From assembly GCF_008704935.1 (NCBI RefSeq), contig NZ_CP023692.1:558001-622000 (forward strand): a stretch of 64,000 bases of DNA, in the 5' to 3' direction. The notes beneath the pieces are model-generated. The model saw only the letters and a list, made by a program, of their open reading frames with translations. It did not search any database and was not told the origin of the DNA. The stretch is from Streptomyces vinaceus (GTDB lineage Bacteria; Actinomycetota; Actinomycetes; Streptomycetales; Streptomycetaceae). Shown one piece after another: positions 52,445 through 63,239 of this stretch; the stretch's first letter is position 1; each line of letters begins with the position of its first letter. The translations under genes and the position numbers were made by a program.

Positions 52445-52699
52445 TCACGTACCGGGGATCTCGCGGACCGGTCCCGGGCCCTTCTTCGGCGCCCCTCCCA
52501 CCCGGTCGAGGCGGCTGGCCTCGTCCGTGTCCGCCGCCCGGATCGCGTGCGGATCCTTGTCGGCCCCGGTCTTGTCGGCCCGGGTCCTGTCCGTCCTGCT
52601 CTTGTCGGCCCCGGTGCGTTCGGCGTGCGGGGCGCGACGCCGTTCCTTGTCGTCGTGACCGTGCAGGGGAACGCCTCCTGCGCCGCCTTGGTCTTCCAT
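52445..52699 (-). CDS. Small hydrophilic repeat-containing protein
   Basis: This 84-residue, very charged protein has no hydrophobic segment and appears disordered. Its middle is built from imperfect repeats (ADKSRTDRTR, ADKTGADKDP) encoded by tandem units of roughly 15 bases in the DNA around 52556-52616. The ATG at 52699 has a strong AAGGAGGG ribosome site, so it is probably translated. It is followed on the same strand by the cyclodipeptide operon and preceded by a DUF6328 gene. It resembles small stress- or desiccation-type hydrophilic proteins only in composition. The function is unknown. Confidence 0.65.
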   Translation of the reverse strand: MEDQGGAGGVPLHGHDDKERRRAPHAERTGADKSRTDRTRADKTGADKDPHAIRAADTDEASRLDRVGGAPKKGPGPVREIPGT

Positions 52700-52799
52700 G
52701 GCGTGTCCCTCCTTGATGACGGGTGGGAAATGTGGTCCTTCCCCCACCCGCCGGGCGCCTGCCCGGCCGCGGACGGGGAAAACCCGCCTGCCCGGCACT

Positions 52800-53273
52800 T
52801 CAGCCGTCCTTGGCTTTCCCGCGCAGGAGCATGGTCGGCATGATCAGCCAGCAGACCACGAACCAGGCCGTGACGCATGCCGTCACCGGCCAGGCGATCC
52901 AGTGCGAGGTGGCGACCCTCAGCAGGAGCAGCACCGAGAAGGTGACCGTCAGTGCGAGCAGCACGATGCCGATGGAGACGAGGTGGCCCGCCGCCCGGAC
53001 CAGTTGCGGTTTGAGGTGGTGCCCGGCCAGCAGCTGGTGGTAGGCCACCGGGGCGATCATGGTCCCGGTCGCCAGGGCGCCGAGCGCCACCGTCACGACG
53101 TACAGGCCCCGGTCGAAGGGGCCCAGCTGGGCGAAGCGGGGCGTGAAGGCGACGCTGAGCAGGAATCCGAAGAGGATCTGGGCACCCGTCTGGGCGACGC
53201 GGACCTCTTGGAGCGTCTCGTTCCAGCGGCGGTCGGCCCGTTCGTCCGGGGTCTCGTCCCGATCGTCCGGCAT
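52800..53273 (-). CDS. DUF6328-type membrane protein
   Basis: This 157-residue integral membrane protein has a cytosolic charged start (DETPDERADRRWNETLQEVRVAQTGAQILFGF) and four transmembrane helices (about 38-55, 62-84, 100-120 and 127-148). The start sequence is the hallmark of the DUF6328 family, whose function is unknown. The ATG at 53273 has GGAGGAGG about eight bases upstream. A sigma-B-like promoter pattern lies 42-66 bases upstream of the start. It diverges from the DJ-1/PfpI gene. Confidence 0.85.
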   Translation of the reverse strand: MPDDRDETPDERADRRWNETLQEVRVAQTGAQILFGFLLSVAFTPRFAQLGPFDRGLYVVTVALGALATGTMIAPVAYHQLLAGHHLKPQLVRAAGHLVSIGIVLLALTVTFSVLLLLRVATSHWIAWPVTACVTAWFVVCWLIMPTMLLRGKAKDG

Positions 53274-53314
53274 GGGCGCGGACCTCCTCCGCATGGGGAC
53301 ACGGTCCGGTGCGG

Positions 53315-53339
53315 ATACCCGCGACCGGGTGGGTCAATC
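53315..53339 (-). promoter_or_regulatory. Sigma-B-like stress promoter candidate
   Basis: On the minus strand GATTG is followed after 14 bases by GGGTAT, a fit to the stress-sigma pattern GNNTN-N14-16-GGGTAY described for the SigB family in Streptomyces. It points to the DUF6328 gene. A weaker form, GATTG-N14-GGGCAG, lies at 53467-53491 on the plus strand before the DJ-1/PfpI gene. Confidence 0.35.
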
Positions 53340-53548
53340 TCGGTTCCGTTCCGTCCGCCGCACGACGTCCGTTCCCCGACCCTACGGCGGCGCCGGGCCC
53401 ACCGCGCGGCGGCGGCGGGGCCATTCGGCCCCGTCCCCGCCCGCCCGGGCAGGAGGGCGCGGCGCTGATTGAGACGCCCCCGTCCGGGCAGGCGCCGTTG
53501 GTACCCGAACCACCGACCCACACACCCGACCGAAGGAGGGGGCACCCG

Positions 53549-54112
53549 ATGCGCATCGCCTTCCTCACGGCGTCCGAGGGCGTCGAGGAGATCGAACTGA
53601 CCCGGCCCTGGCAGGCCGTGCTCGACGCCGGATGGAATCCGCGGCTCGTGTCCACCGAGCCCGGCCGCGTCCGCGCGTTCCGGCACTTCGACAAGGGTGA
53701 CACCTTTGCCGTGGACCACGTCCTGGCGGGTGACACCGCGGAGGCCTTCGACGCGCTCGTACTGCCCGGCGGCGTCGCCAACCCCGACGCCCTGCGCATG
53801 AACGAGCTGGCCGTCGGCTTCGCCGGCGACTTCTTCGCGGCGGGCAAACCCGTCGCCGCGATCTGCCACGCCCCCTGGACGCTGGTCGAGGCGGACGTCG
53901 TGCGCGGCCGGACCCTCACCTCCTGGCCCAGCCTCAAGACCGACATCCGCAACGCGGGCGGCACGTGGGTGGACGAGGAGGTGCGGGTCTGCCACGCGGA
54001 GCCCGCCACGCTGATCACGAGCCGCAAGCCGGACGACCTCGACGCCTTCTGCGGCGCGTTCGTCCGGGAGTTCGCCGCCTCCGGCGCCCGAGCCGGCTCC
54101 GGTCGAGGCTGA
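53549..54112 (+). CDS. DJ-1/PfpI-family protein
   Basis: This 187-residue class I glutamine-amidotransferase-like protein has the nucleophile elbow AICHAPW with Cys106 and His107, the early acidic residues GVEEIE (11-16), and VLPGGVANPD. Members act as proteases, glyoxalases or deglycases and are often stress induced; the activity here is not determined. The ATG has GAAGGAGGGGG just upstream. It heads a row of plus-strand genes (54173, 54717, 55300) that are spaced closely and look stress related. Confidence 0.92.
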   Translation: MRIAFLTASEGVEEIELTRPWQAVLDAGWNPRLVSTEPGRVRAFRHFDKGDTFAVDHVLAGDTAEAFDALVLPGGVANPDALRMNELAVGFAGDFFAAGKPVAAICHAPWTLVEADVVRGRTLTSWPSLKTDIRNAGGTWVDEEVRVCHAEPATLITSRKPDDLDAFCGAFVREFAASGARAGSGRG

Positions 54113-54172
54113 CGCACCCGCGAGTGGGCACCCGCCCACCACACCGACGAGCCCCCGGGCAGGAGGCCCACC

Positions 54173-54715
54173 ATGTCAACAGGGACACTGATCGCCATCA
54201 TCGTGCCCGTGGCGATCGTACTCATCGCACTCGCGGTCGGACTGGGGATGATGGCGCGACGGCGGCGCTTGCAGGACCGCTTCGGACCCGAGTACGACCG
54301 CGCCGTCGAGCAGGAGGGCGGCCGGCTGGCCGCCGAACGGGAGCTGCGCGCCCGCGAGGAGCACCACGCCGAGCTCGACATCAAGGAGCTCCCGGAGGAT
54401 CGGCGCCGCGCGTACGCCCAGGACTGGAGCGAGGTGCAGGAGCGCTTCGTGGACCGCCCCGAAGGGTCGGTGACGCAGGCCGACGAGCTGGTGTCGCGGC
54501 TGATGAAGGAGCGGGGCTACCCCACAGCGGCGTTCGACGAGAACGTCCGCGACCTCTCGGTGAGCCACGCGGACACGCTCCAGCACTACCGCGCGGCGCA
54601 CTCGGTGAAGGTGCGCAGTACCGACGGACAAGCGACGACGGAGGAGCTCCGGGGGGCGATGGTGCACTACCGCGCCCTGTTCGACGAACTGCTGAGCGAC
54701 CGAGGAGGTCGATGA
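54173..54715 (+). CDS. Membrane-anchored hypothetical protein, paralogue of the next gene
   Basis: This 180-residue protein has one N-terminal transmembrane helix (about 6-27), a basic stop-transfer (RRRR), then a charged, helical cytosolic part. The C-terminal 100 residues (YAQDWSEVQERFVDRPEGSV, ADELVSRLMKERGY, then MVHYRALFDELL) share order and spacing with the next gene product, so the two are paralogous domains. The ATG has AGGAGG upstream. Proteins of this type are common and uncharacterised in Streptomyces. The next gene starts one base after its stop. Confidence 0.82.
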   Translation: MSTGTLIAIIVPVAIVLIALAVGLGMMARRRRLQDRFGPEYDRAVEQEGGRLAAERELRAREEHHAELDIKELPEDRRRAYAQDWSEVQERFVDRPEGSVTQADELVSRLMKERGYPTAAFDENVRDLSVSHADTLQHYRAAHSVKVRSTDGQATTEELRGAMVHYRALFDELLSDRGGR

Positions 54716-54716
54716 C

Positions 54717-55229
54717 ATGAGCGACGCCATGCGCCGCAACGGCGAATTCGATGACCGCGCCGGGGGCGAGGAGCGCCCGGGCGACAGCGCACTGAGCACG
54801 CAGGACCTGGCGGACCCGGGCCGGGGGCAGGACACGGCGGTCTACCCCGGCGAGGCCACGGCCGACATGACGGCGGCGGGGGACGGGGACCGCTCCGCCC
54901 GGGACGAGGGCGGGGGAGACGGCAAGGCCGCGGAGCGGGACGCACTCGACGAGGGCGGGGACCAGTCCCTGCTCGACAGCAAGGAGGCGGAGGAGTACCG
55001 CACGACGTGGCGCGAGATCCAGGGCCGGTTCGTGGACGACCCGCAGGAGGCGGTGCGCTCCGCGGACACCCTGGTCGCCGAGGTGATGCAGACGCTCGCC
55101 CGTTCGTTCGCCGACCACAAGCAGACGCTGGTGGACCAGTGGGGCCGCGGCGAGGAGGTGGCGACGGAGGATCTGAGGCTCGCGCTCCAGCGCTACCGCT
55201 CGTTCTTCAACCGTCTGCTGAAGACCTGA
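54717..55229 (+). CDS. Soluble hypothetical protein sharing a C-terminal domain with the preceding gene
   Basis: This 170-residue protein has an acidic, Gly-rich, apparently disordered N-terminal half (1-85). Its helical C-terminal domain (YRTTWREIQGRFVDDPQEAV, ADTLVAEVMQTLARSF, LALQRYRSFFNRLL) matches the domain in the preceding protein, which is membrane anchored. The ATG follows GAGGAGG and is coupled to the upstream stop. Membrane-bound and soluble versions of one domain, encoded together, hint that they interact. The function is unknown. Confidence 0.82.
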   Translation: MSDAMRRNGEFDDRAGGEERPGDSALSTQDLADPGRGQDTAVYPGEATADMTAAGDGDRSARDEGGGDGKAAERDALDEGGDQSLLDSKEAEEYRTTWREIQGRFVDDPQEAVRSADTLVAEVMQTLARSFADHKQTLVDQWGRGEEVATEDLRLALQRYRSFFNRLLKT

Positions 55230-55246
55230 CCCCGTCAGCTCTTGGC

Positions 55247-55285
55247 ACGGCCCGGCCGGACGCCGCTTACCCGGCCGGGCCGTGG
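55247..55285 (+). terminator. 14-bp perfect terminator hairpin
   Basis: CACGGCCCGGCCGG (55247-55260) pairs exactly with CCGGCCGGGCCGTG (55272-55285) around an 11-base loop. It ends the two-gene unit at 54173-55229. It covers the GTG at 55282, which argues against that codon as the start of the next gene. Confidence 0.65.
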
Positions 55286-55299
55286 GCAGGCGTGTGAGT

Positions 55300-56295
55300 A
55301 TGGCCGACTCCCGCACACGTTCCGCACGGAAACAGGACAGCGAGACCCGCCTCACGGTGTGGGTGGCCCTCGCGGCCAATCTCGTCATCTGCGTCGCCAA
55401 GGGCTTCGGCGGCATCATCGCCGGCTCCCCCGCGCTGCTGTCCGAGGCGGCCCACTCCGTGGCCGACAGCATGAACGAGGTGTTCCTGCTGGCCTCGGTC
55501 AAACGGAGCCGTCGTCCGGCCGACCGGCGCCACCCCTTCGGGTACGGCAAGGAGCGCTTCTTCTGGTCCCTGCTCGCAGCCGTCGGCATCTTCGTCACCG
55601 GAGGCTGCTTCTCGGTGTTCCAGGGCATCGAGGCGTTCCGTGAGGGCGGTTCCGAGTCCCACGAGGGGTACCTGATCGGCTTCGTCGTGCTCTTCGTGGC
55701 GCTGCTCGCCGAGGGCGCCTCGCTGCTCCGCGCCGTCCGCCAGGTCCGCGGGGCGGCCGCCGCCGCCGACCACGGCATGGCCGAGGAGATCCGGGCGGGC
55801 CGGGACCCGGCCCTGCGGACGGTCCTCGCGGAGGACGCCACGGCCTGCGCGGGCGTACTGCTGGCCATGGCGGGGATGGGCCTGCACCTGGCGACCGGGC
55901 AGGTGGCGTACGAGGCGTCCGCCTCCGTCCTGATCGGCGTCCTGCTCGTCTACGTGGCGTACACGCTGGGCAAGGGGGCGCGGGCGCAGCTGATCGGCGA
56001 GGCGGCAGATCCCGGGATGCAGCAGGCGGTGCGCGAGCTCCTGCGGCAGCAGCCGGAGATCGATTCGGTCACCTCGCTGCTGACGATGCGCCTGAGCCCG
56101 GACTCGTCGCTGCTGGCCGCGAGCATCGACCTGACGCCCGGGTACGACAGCGAGACCGTCGAGGACGCCATGGTCCGCATCAAGAAGGAGCTGCAGAGGC
56201 GCTGGCCCGAACTGGACCGGGTGTTCCTCGACGTCACGGACGCCGCGGCGGCGCGCCGCGCGAGCGCCCAGGGCCAGGGTGCGGCGGGCGCCTGA
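55300..56295 (+). CDS. Cation diffusion facilitator family transporter
   Basis: This protein of about 331 residues has six predicted transmembrane helices and a C-terminal cytosolic domain (about 215-320), the normal layout of CDF metal/proton antiporters. The first metal-site helix has EAAHSVADSMNE. The second has LAEDATACAGVLL, in which the second-site histidine position is Glu/Asp, as in several CDF subgroups, so the metal cannot be named. ATG 55300 and GTG 55294 are both possible starts. A hairpin covers the earlier GTG. It converges with the gene at 56401-56676. Confidence 0.87.
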   Translation: MADSRTRSARKQDSETRLTVWVALAANLVICVAKGFGGIIAGSPALLSEAAHSVADSMNEVFLLASVKRSRRPADRRHPFGYGKERFFWSLLAAVGIFVTGGCFSVFQGIEAFREGGSESHEGYLIGFVVLFVALLAEGASLLRAVRQVRGAAAAADHGMAEEIRAGRDPALRTVLAEDATACAGVLLAMAGMGLHLATGQVAYEASASVLIGVLLVYVAYTLGKGARAQLIGEAADPGMQQAVRELLRQQPEIDSVTSLLTMRLSPDSSLLAASIDLTPGYDSETVEDAMVRIKKELQRRWPELDRVFLDVTDAAAARRASAQGQGAAGA

Positions 56296-59124
<2,829 letters not shown>

Positions 59125-59134
59125 GTCCGGGCCC

Positions 59135-59165
59135 GGCCCCGCCCCCGGCCGCCGGGGGCGGGGCC
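59135..59165. terminator. 15-bp perfect bidirectional terminator
   Basis: Bases 59135-59149 and 59151-59165 are exact reverse complements, giving a very stable G/C stem. It fills the 42-base gap between the convergent katG and SpoIIE-family genes. Confidence 0.8.
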
Positions 59166-59166
59166 G

Positions 59167-61566
59167 TCAGCACTGCGGTACGCGGATGTCCAGGACGCAC
59201 ACGTCGTCCCGCCCGGCGGGCCGCAGTTCGGCCAGGAGCCGCGCGAGCGGCTCCTGGCTCCCCCCGCCCATGGCCTCGGCGGCGGCCTCGGCGAGCCGCC
59301 CGAGTCCGCGGTCCATGCTCTCCTCCGGCACCTCGATCAGCCCGTCCGTGTACAGGAGCAGGTGATCGCCGGGCTCCAGCTCCAGCGTCTCCTGCGCGTA
59401 CCTGGAGTCGGCGGACGCTCCGAGCAGGATTCCCTCCGGCTGGGGCAGGAAGCGCGCCTCGCCGCCGCGGACCAGCAGGGGCGGCGGGTGTCCCGCCCGC
59501 ACCCAGGCCAGACGCCGCTCCGCCGGCCAGTAGCGGGCCATGATCATGGTGGCCGTGGCGGCGGACGAGACGCCGGCGGCGGTGTGCAGGAGCAGCGTGT
59601 TGAGGCGGGCCATGGCGTCCGGCAGCGCCGAGCCGGTGATGATCATGCCCTTGGCGGTGAACCGCAGCTGGGCCATGGTCCCGACGGCGTCCAGCCCATG
59701 GCCCGCGACGTCTCCGACGACGAACAGGGCGCTGCCGTCGGGGAGTTCGATGGCGCTGTACCAGTCGCCTCCGACGTTCACCCCGCTGTCGGAGGGCATG
59801 TACGCGATGTCGACGCGCAGCCCCACCAGTTCGATCGACTGCTCGGGGACCGGCAGCAGCGCGTGCTGGAGCCGGGCGGCGATGGCCCGTTCGGCCTTGA
59901 GCACGCCCCGCTGGACGAGGACGGCCCGCTCGCTCTCCCGCAGGGCGAGCTCCGCGTCCCGCTGCTGCGAGAGGTCCTGGAAGAAGCCGTGCACCTCCAC
60001 GGGGGTGCCGAAGGCGTCCGTCTCGGCTTCCGCGACGATGCGCAGGTGGCGCACGCCGCCGGCGGTGGTGATGCGGAAGGGCTGGTCGATCGGGGCCCCC
60101 TCGCCGAGCAGCCGCCGCACGGCCTCGGCGAGCGCCGGCAGGTCGTCCGGTACGAGGTGGCGCGGGAGCTCCTCCAGGGTCATGGGACCCTGCTCGGGCG
60201 GCCGGTCGAAGATCGCGTACACCTGTTCGGACCAGTTGATCGTGTCCGTGATCAGGTTCCAGTCCGCCCAGCCGAGGTTGCCCAGGCGCTGCACCGCGGC
60301 GAGGCGGCTCGCCTCGCGCACCCCGGCGTCGTGGCGGATCCAGGAGACGACCAGCCGCCCGGCCAGCCGTGTCGCCCGTACGGAGTAGCGGGAGGTCTCG
60401 GGGACGCCTGCCACCACTTCGCGGTACGAGAACGGCTCGCCCTCGTAGGCGCTCCCGGTCTCCAGGGCGTCGAGGTAGCCGTGCCACAGGGGCGTGCCCG
60501 CGACGGTGGGATAGGTCTCCAGGACGCGCCGGCCCACGAGTTCCTTGCCGCGGCGGCCCGCCACGTCCACCGACTCCGGAGCGGCGGCCTCGATCCGGTA
60601 GTCCTCCACCTCGCCCGTCGGCGAGCGCAGCGGCGAGAGGAGGATCGCCGCGCCGGACAGGACGTCGAAGATCTTCTGGACCGCGGCCACCTGCTCGTCC
60701 GCGGGACCGTCCGCGTGGCGCTCCAGGACGCGCAGGGACCCCCCGCACAGCCGTACGGCCTGGACCAGCAGCGCCCGGTGGGCCGCGTCGAAGGGGTCGG
60801 GGACGCTCCGGAGGAACCCGATGGCCCCGCTGACGCGTTCCTCGCCGGGGACGGGGAGCCAGGCGCGGGTGGGCCAGCGGTGGGGCGGTCCGATGAGCCG
60901 GTAGTCCTCCGCGTCCCGCTCCGGGTCCTGAAGCCAGCGCGGCTCGCCCGAGGCGATCACCTCCACGGCGGCGACGCCGCTCATCGGGGGGACGTCCTGC
61001 CACTGCGCGGCGAGCACCGCGTCGATCCCGGCGTGCCCGATGAGCCCCAGCCGCCCCGCCTCGTCCAGCCTGTAGATCATCACGCCTTCCACCCCGAGCG
61101 GGACGCGGAGCGCCGCGCGCAGGATCCCGGCGGTGTCCTGCGGGCTCCGGGCGCCCGCCAGGGAAGCCGCCAGGCCGGCCAGGAGCCCGTGCCAGGGGGC
61201 GTCACCGCGGGTGGCGGCAGGGCGGCCGGGTCCGGAGACCGGTCCGGCGCCCGGGGGCGGGTCGCCGCCCACCGTCGGGGGCGGGGCGGGCGCCGCCTTC
61301 GCGGGGCGGGGCCGGGACCGCATACCGCCCAGGACGATCCAGCACTCCTCCATGAGGGTCCGGCCCCGCAGGTCGGCCGCCGCGGCCAGGGCCTCGTGGG
61401 CCTCGTCCGCGGTCAGGCCGTCCCGCGCCATCAGCACGCCCTTGGCGCGCTCCACCACCGCGGTCGTCGCGGCGAGACCTTCCAGCTCCGCCAGCTCGGC
61501 CCGCAGCCGCGCCACGACCTTGGCCAGGGCCAGTACCTCGGGCGAGGCGTCGTCCGCGCCGGCCAT
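59167..61566 (-). CDS. ANTAR-GAF-PAS-SpoIIE phosphatase
   Basis: This 799-residue cytosolic regulator has an unusual domain order. An ANTAR RNA-binding helical domain comes first (about 12-72, AVVERAKGVLMARDGLTADEAHEALAAAADLRGRTL). A GAF domain (about 120-275), two PAS-like domains (about 290-400 and 425-535) and a C-terminal PP2C/SpoIIE phosphatase (about 560-795; GGDWYSAIEL, VGDVAGHG, YTDGLIEVP, DDVCVLDIRV) follow. ANTAR domains act as antiterminators on twin-hairpin RNA, while SpoIIE domains switch anti-anti-sigma factors, so the protein might link both types of control. ATG 61566 has a weak ribosome site, and GTG 61581 is an alternative. Confidence 0.87.
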   Translation of the reverse strand: MAGADDASPEVLALAKVVARLRAELAELEGLAATTAVVERAKGVLMARDGLTADEAHEALAAAADLRGRTLMEECWIVLGGMRSRPRPAKAAPAPPPTVGGDPPPGAGPVSGPGRPAATRGDAPWHGLLAGLAASLAGARSPQDTAGILRAALRVPLGVEGVMIYRLDEAGRLGLIGHAGIDAVLAAQWQDVPPMSGVAAVEVIASGEPRWLQDPERDAEDYRLIGPPHRWPTRAWLPVPGEERVSGAIGFLRSVPDPFDAAHRALLVQAVRLCGGSLRVLERHADGPADEQVAAVQKIFDVLSGAAILLSPLRSPTGEVEDYRIEAAAPESVDVAGRRGKELVGRRVLETYPTVAGTPLWHGYLDALETGSAYEGEPFSYREVVAGVPETSRYSVRATRLAGRLVVSWIRHDAGVREASRLAAVQRLGNLGWADWNLITDTINWSEQVYAIFDRPPEQGPMTLEELPRHLVPDDLPALAEAVRRLLGEGAPIDQPFRITTAGGVRHLRIVAEAETDAFGTPVEVHGFFQDLSQQRDAELALRESERAVLVQRGVLKAERAIAARLQHALLPVPEQSIELVGLRVDIAYMPSDSGVNVGGDWYSAIELPDGSALFVVGDVAGHGLDAVGTMAQLRFTAKGMIITGSALPDAMARLNTLLLHTAAGVSSAATATMIMARYWPAERRLAWVRAGHPPPLLVRGGEARFLPQPEGILLGASADSRYAQETLELEPGDHLLLYTDGLIEVPEESMDRGLGRLAEAAAEAMGGGSQEPLARLLAELRPAGRDDVCVLDIRVPQC

Positions 61567-61733
61567 TGGATCCGTCTTCACGCTTCGAGCATGGCATGGA
61601 GCGGCCACCCCGGGCTGCCCCGTGCACAGAACGCCCTCATCCCGGGCCCGGCCGGCACGGGCCGGCCGGCGCCGGGGCGCGGTTCCAGTGCATCCGGGAC
61701 CACGGGAGGGCCAGCTCGCGCTGGTCGCGGACC

Positions 61734-61949
61734 TCACGGGGCCGCGAGGTCCGCGAGGTAGCCGGCGCCGGTGGAGAGCCCCGCGAAGACCGCGTGGCGG
61801 CGCAACAGGTCGACGCTGCCGGCCGGCGCCGCGTCGTGGTACTGCCGCATCCAGTGGTACTCGGGGTGTTCGGCGAGGACCTCGTGGACCCGCTCCACCC
61901 GGCGCCTCTGGTCCAGCTTGAGGTCGCTCCACGGCTCCATGTGCTCCAT
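61734..61949 (-). CDS. Small hypothetical protein
   Basis: This 71-residue protein is not recognised. It is helical and charged, with WSDLKLDQRRRVERVHEVLA, then EYHWMRQYHD and RRHAVFAGLSTGAGYLADLA. The composition and codon pattern look coding. ATG 61949 and ATG 61940 are both possible starts, and neither has a strong ribosome site. It lies between the phosphatase gene and the MFS remnants, so it could also be a fragment of a larger lost gene. Confidence 0.45.
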   Translation of the reverse strand: MEHMEPWSDLKLDQRRRVERVHEVLAEHPEYHWMRQYHDAAPAGSVDLLRRHAVFAGLSTGAGYLADLAAP

Positions 61950-62115
61950 CGTCGCCCCGAGCACGGCGAGCCGGGTGCGCGGCGTGCGGGCCACCGTCGC
62001 CGAGCCGACGATGTGGCAGCGCGTCCCGTACCGGTGTGACAGGCCGGGGCCGGGACGTACGCGCAGACAGGCGCGTATGCGGTGGCGCAGGCCCGGTGCG
62101 GCCGGGTCGAAGAGC

Positions 62116-62274
62116 ACGCCCGGCGGCGAGCAGCGGAGAGGCGACCGCCGCCGCGAGGGCGGACCGGAGCACGACGGCGCGGCGCGCGTGCCGGTCGGCC
62201 AGTACGCCTCCCACGGCGACGGCGGCGAGGAAGCCGAGGGTCCGGGCGGCGAGGACCAGGCCGAGGCCGGCCTG
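62116..62274 (-). pseudogene. Fragment of an MFS transporter (N-terminal helices)
   Basis: Read leftward from 62274, this stretch encodes QAGLGLVLAARTLGFLAAVA, then GGVLADRHARRAVVLRSALA. It matches helices 2-3 and the loop A signature region of MFS exporters (MFS_3 type). No start codon in context and no continuation of the fold is present, and the frame runs into low-complexity sequence on both sides. It abuts the opposite-strand fragment at 62272. Confidence 0.55.
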
Positions 62275-62478
62275 GCCCGCGTCTCCTCGCTGGACTTCCT
62301 GGTGTCGTACGGCCTGGCACCCGTCGGGCTCGCGCTGATCGCCCCCGCCATCGAGGCGTTCGGGGTCACGGCCGTGCTCGGGGCCTGCGCCGGGGCCTGC
62401 TTCCTCGTACCGGCAGCGGCGGCGCTGGTGCCGACCGGCCGCCACTTCGGGCGTACGCCCACGCCGGCGACCCACTGA
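62272..62478 (+). pseudogene. Fragment of an MFS transporter (C-terminal helices)
   Basis: Read rightward from 62272, this stretch encodes LARVSSLDFLVSYGLAPVGL, then hydrophobic helices (FGVTAVLGACAGACFLVPAA) and a stop at 62478. It matches the last two helices of an MFS exporter. Upstream in the same frame there is only low-complexity sequence, so no intact gene exists. With the minus-strand piece it looks like a gene broken by a local inversion and deletion. Confidence 0.55.
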
Positions 62479-62558
62479 CCTACGCCGGTCACGCGCGCCC
62501 CGGCCGGCCGGTCCGTCCCCGCCCCGGCCGGGGGGCCGCGTCTGGCAAGCTGCGGTCC

Positions 62559-63110
62559 ATGACCGCGCAACAGGCCCCCGATTTCACGCAGATCACCCGC
62601 CCCCGGGAACTCTCCCCCGAACTACGCGAGCAGCTCGTCGACTGCTGGGCACGAGTGATCAACAGCGGGGGCGCCGTCATCCCTCCGGGGCTCCCCCTGC
62701 CGCCGGTGGACACCGGTCACACCGACCCGGCCCTGGGGCGCCTCGTCGGTGCGCTCGATCCGCGGCGGACCCGGATCCTGATCGCCACCCTCGGGGGCGC
62801 TCTCGCGGGGTGGCTGGTTCTGCGCCGTGACCCCCATCCGCTCGTCGCGCACTGGGGAGCCGTCAACCACGTCATGACCCACCCCGACTTCCGCGGCCGG
62901 GGCATCGGCAGGGCGCTGATGAGCCGGGTCCGCGAGCTGGCCCGGCAGGAAATGGGGCTGGAGCAGCTGCACATCGCCGTCCGGTCCGGGCTGGGACTGG
63001 AAGAGTTCTACGGCCGCCTGGGCTGGCACGAGATCGGCCGCTGGCCCGGCAGCCTGCGGGTCGCGCCCGACGACGACCGCGACGAGATCCTCATGTACCT
63101 GGCCCTGTGA
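62559..63110 (+). CDS. GNAT-family N-acetyltransferase
   Basis: This 183-residue protein has the GNAT fold: a beta strand in TRILIATLGGALAGWLVLRR, the acetyl-CoA loop HPDFRGRGIGRALMSRV (about 107-123), and the late LEEFYGRLGWHEIGRWPGS block. The substrate is not known. An N-terminal extension of about 50 residues (ELSPELREQLVDCWARVIN) is also seen in antibiotic-type acetyltransferases. The ATG at 62559 lacks a strong ribosome site. The gene stands alone between the MFS remnants and the decarboxylase-family gene. Confidence 0.88.
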   Translation: MTAQQAPDFTQITRPRELSPELREQLVDCWARVINSGGAVIPPGLPLPPVDTGHTDPALGRLVGALDPRRTRILIATLGGALAGWLVLRRDPHPLVAHWGAVNHVMTHPDFRGRGIGRALMSRVRELARQEMGLEQLHIAVRSGLGLEEFYGRLGWHEIGRWPGSLRVAPDDDRDEILMYLAL

Positions 63111-63239
63111 ACGGCCACCGCCCACGCCATCGCATTTCGGCCATCTCCCCGCGCCATGCGTCCAAACCGTGCCAGCAGGGCATGAACAGGACCGCGAAGA
63201 ATATCGTCGCACGATCGGCGCGCGGGAGGAGCAGCTGGT

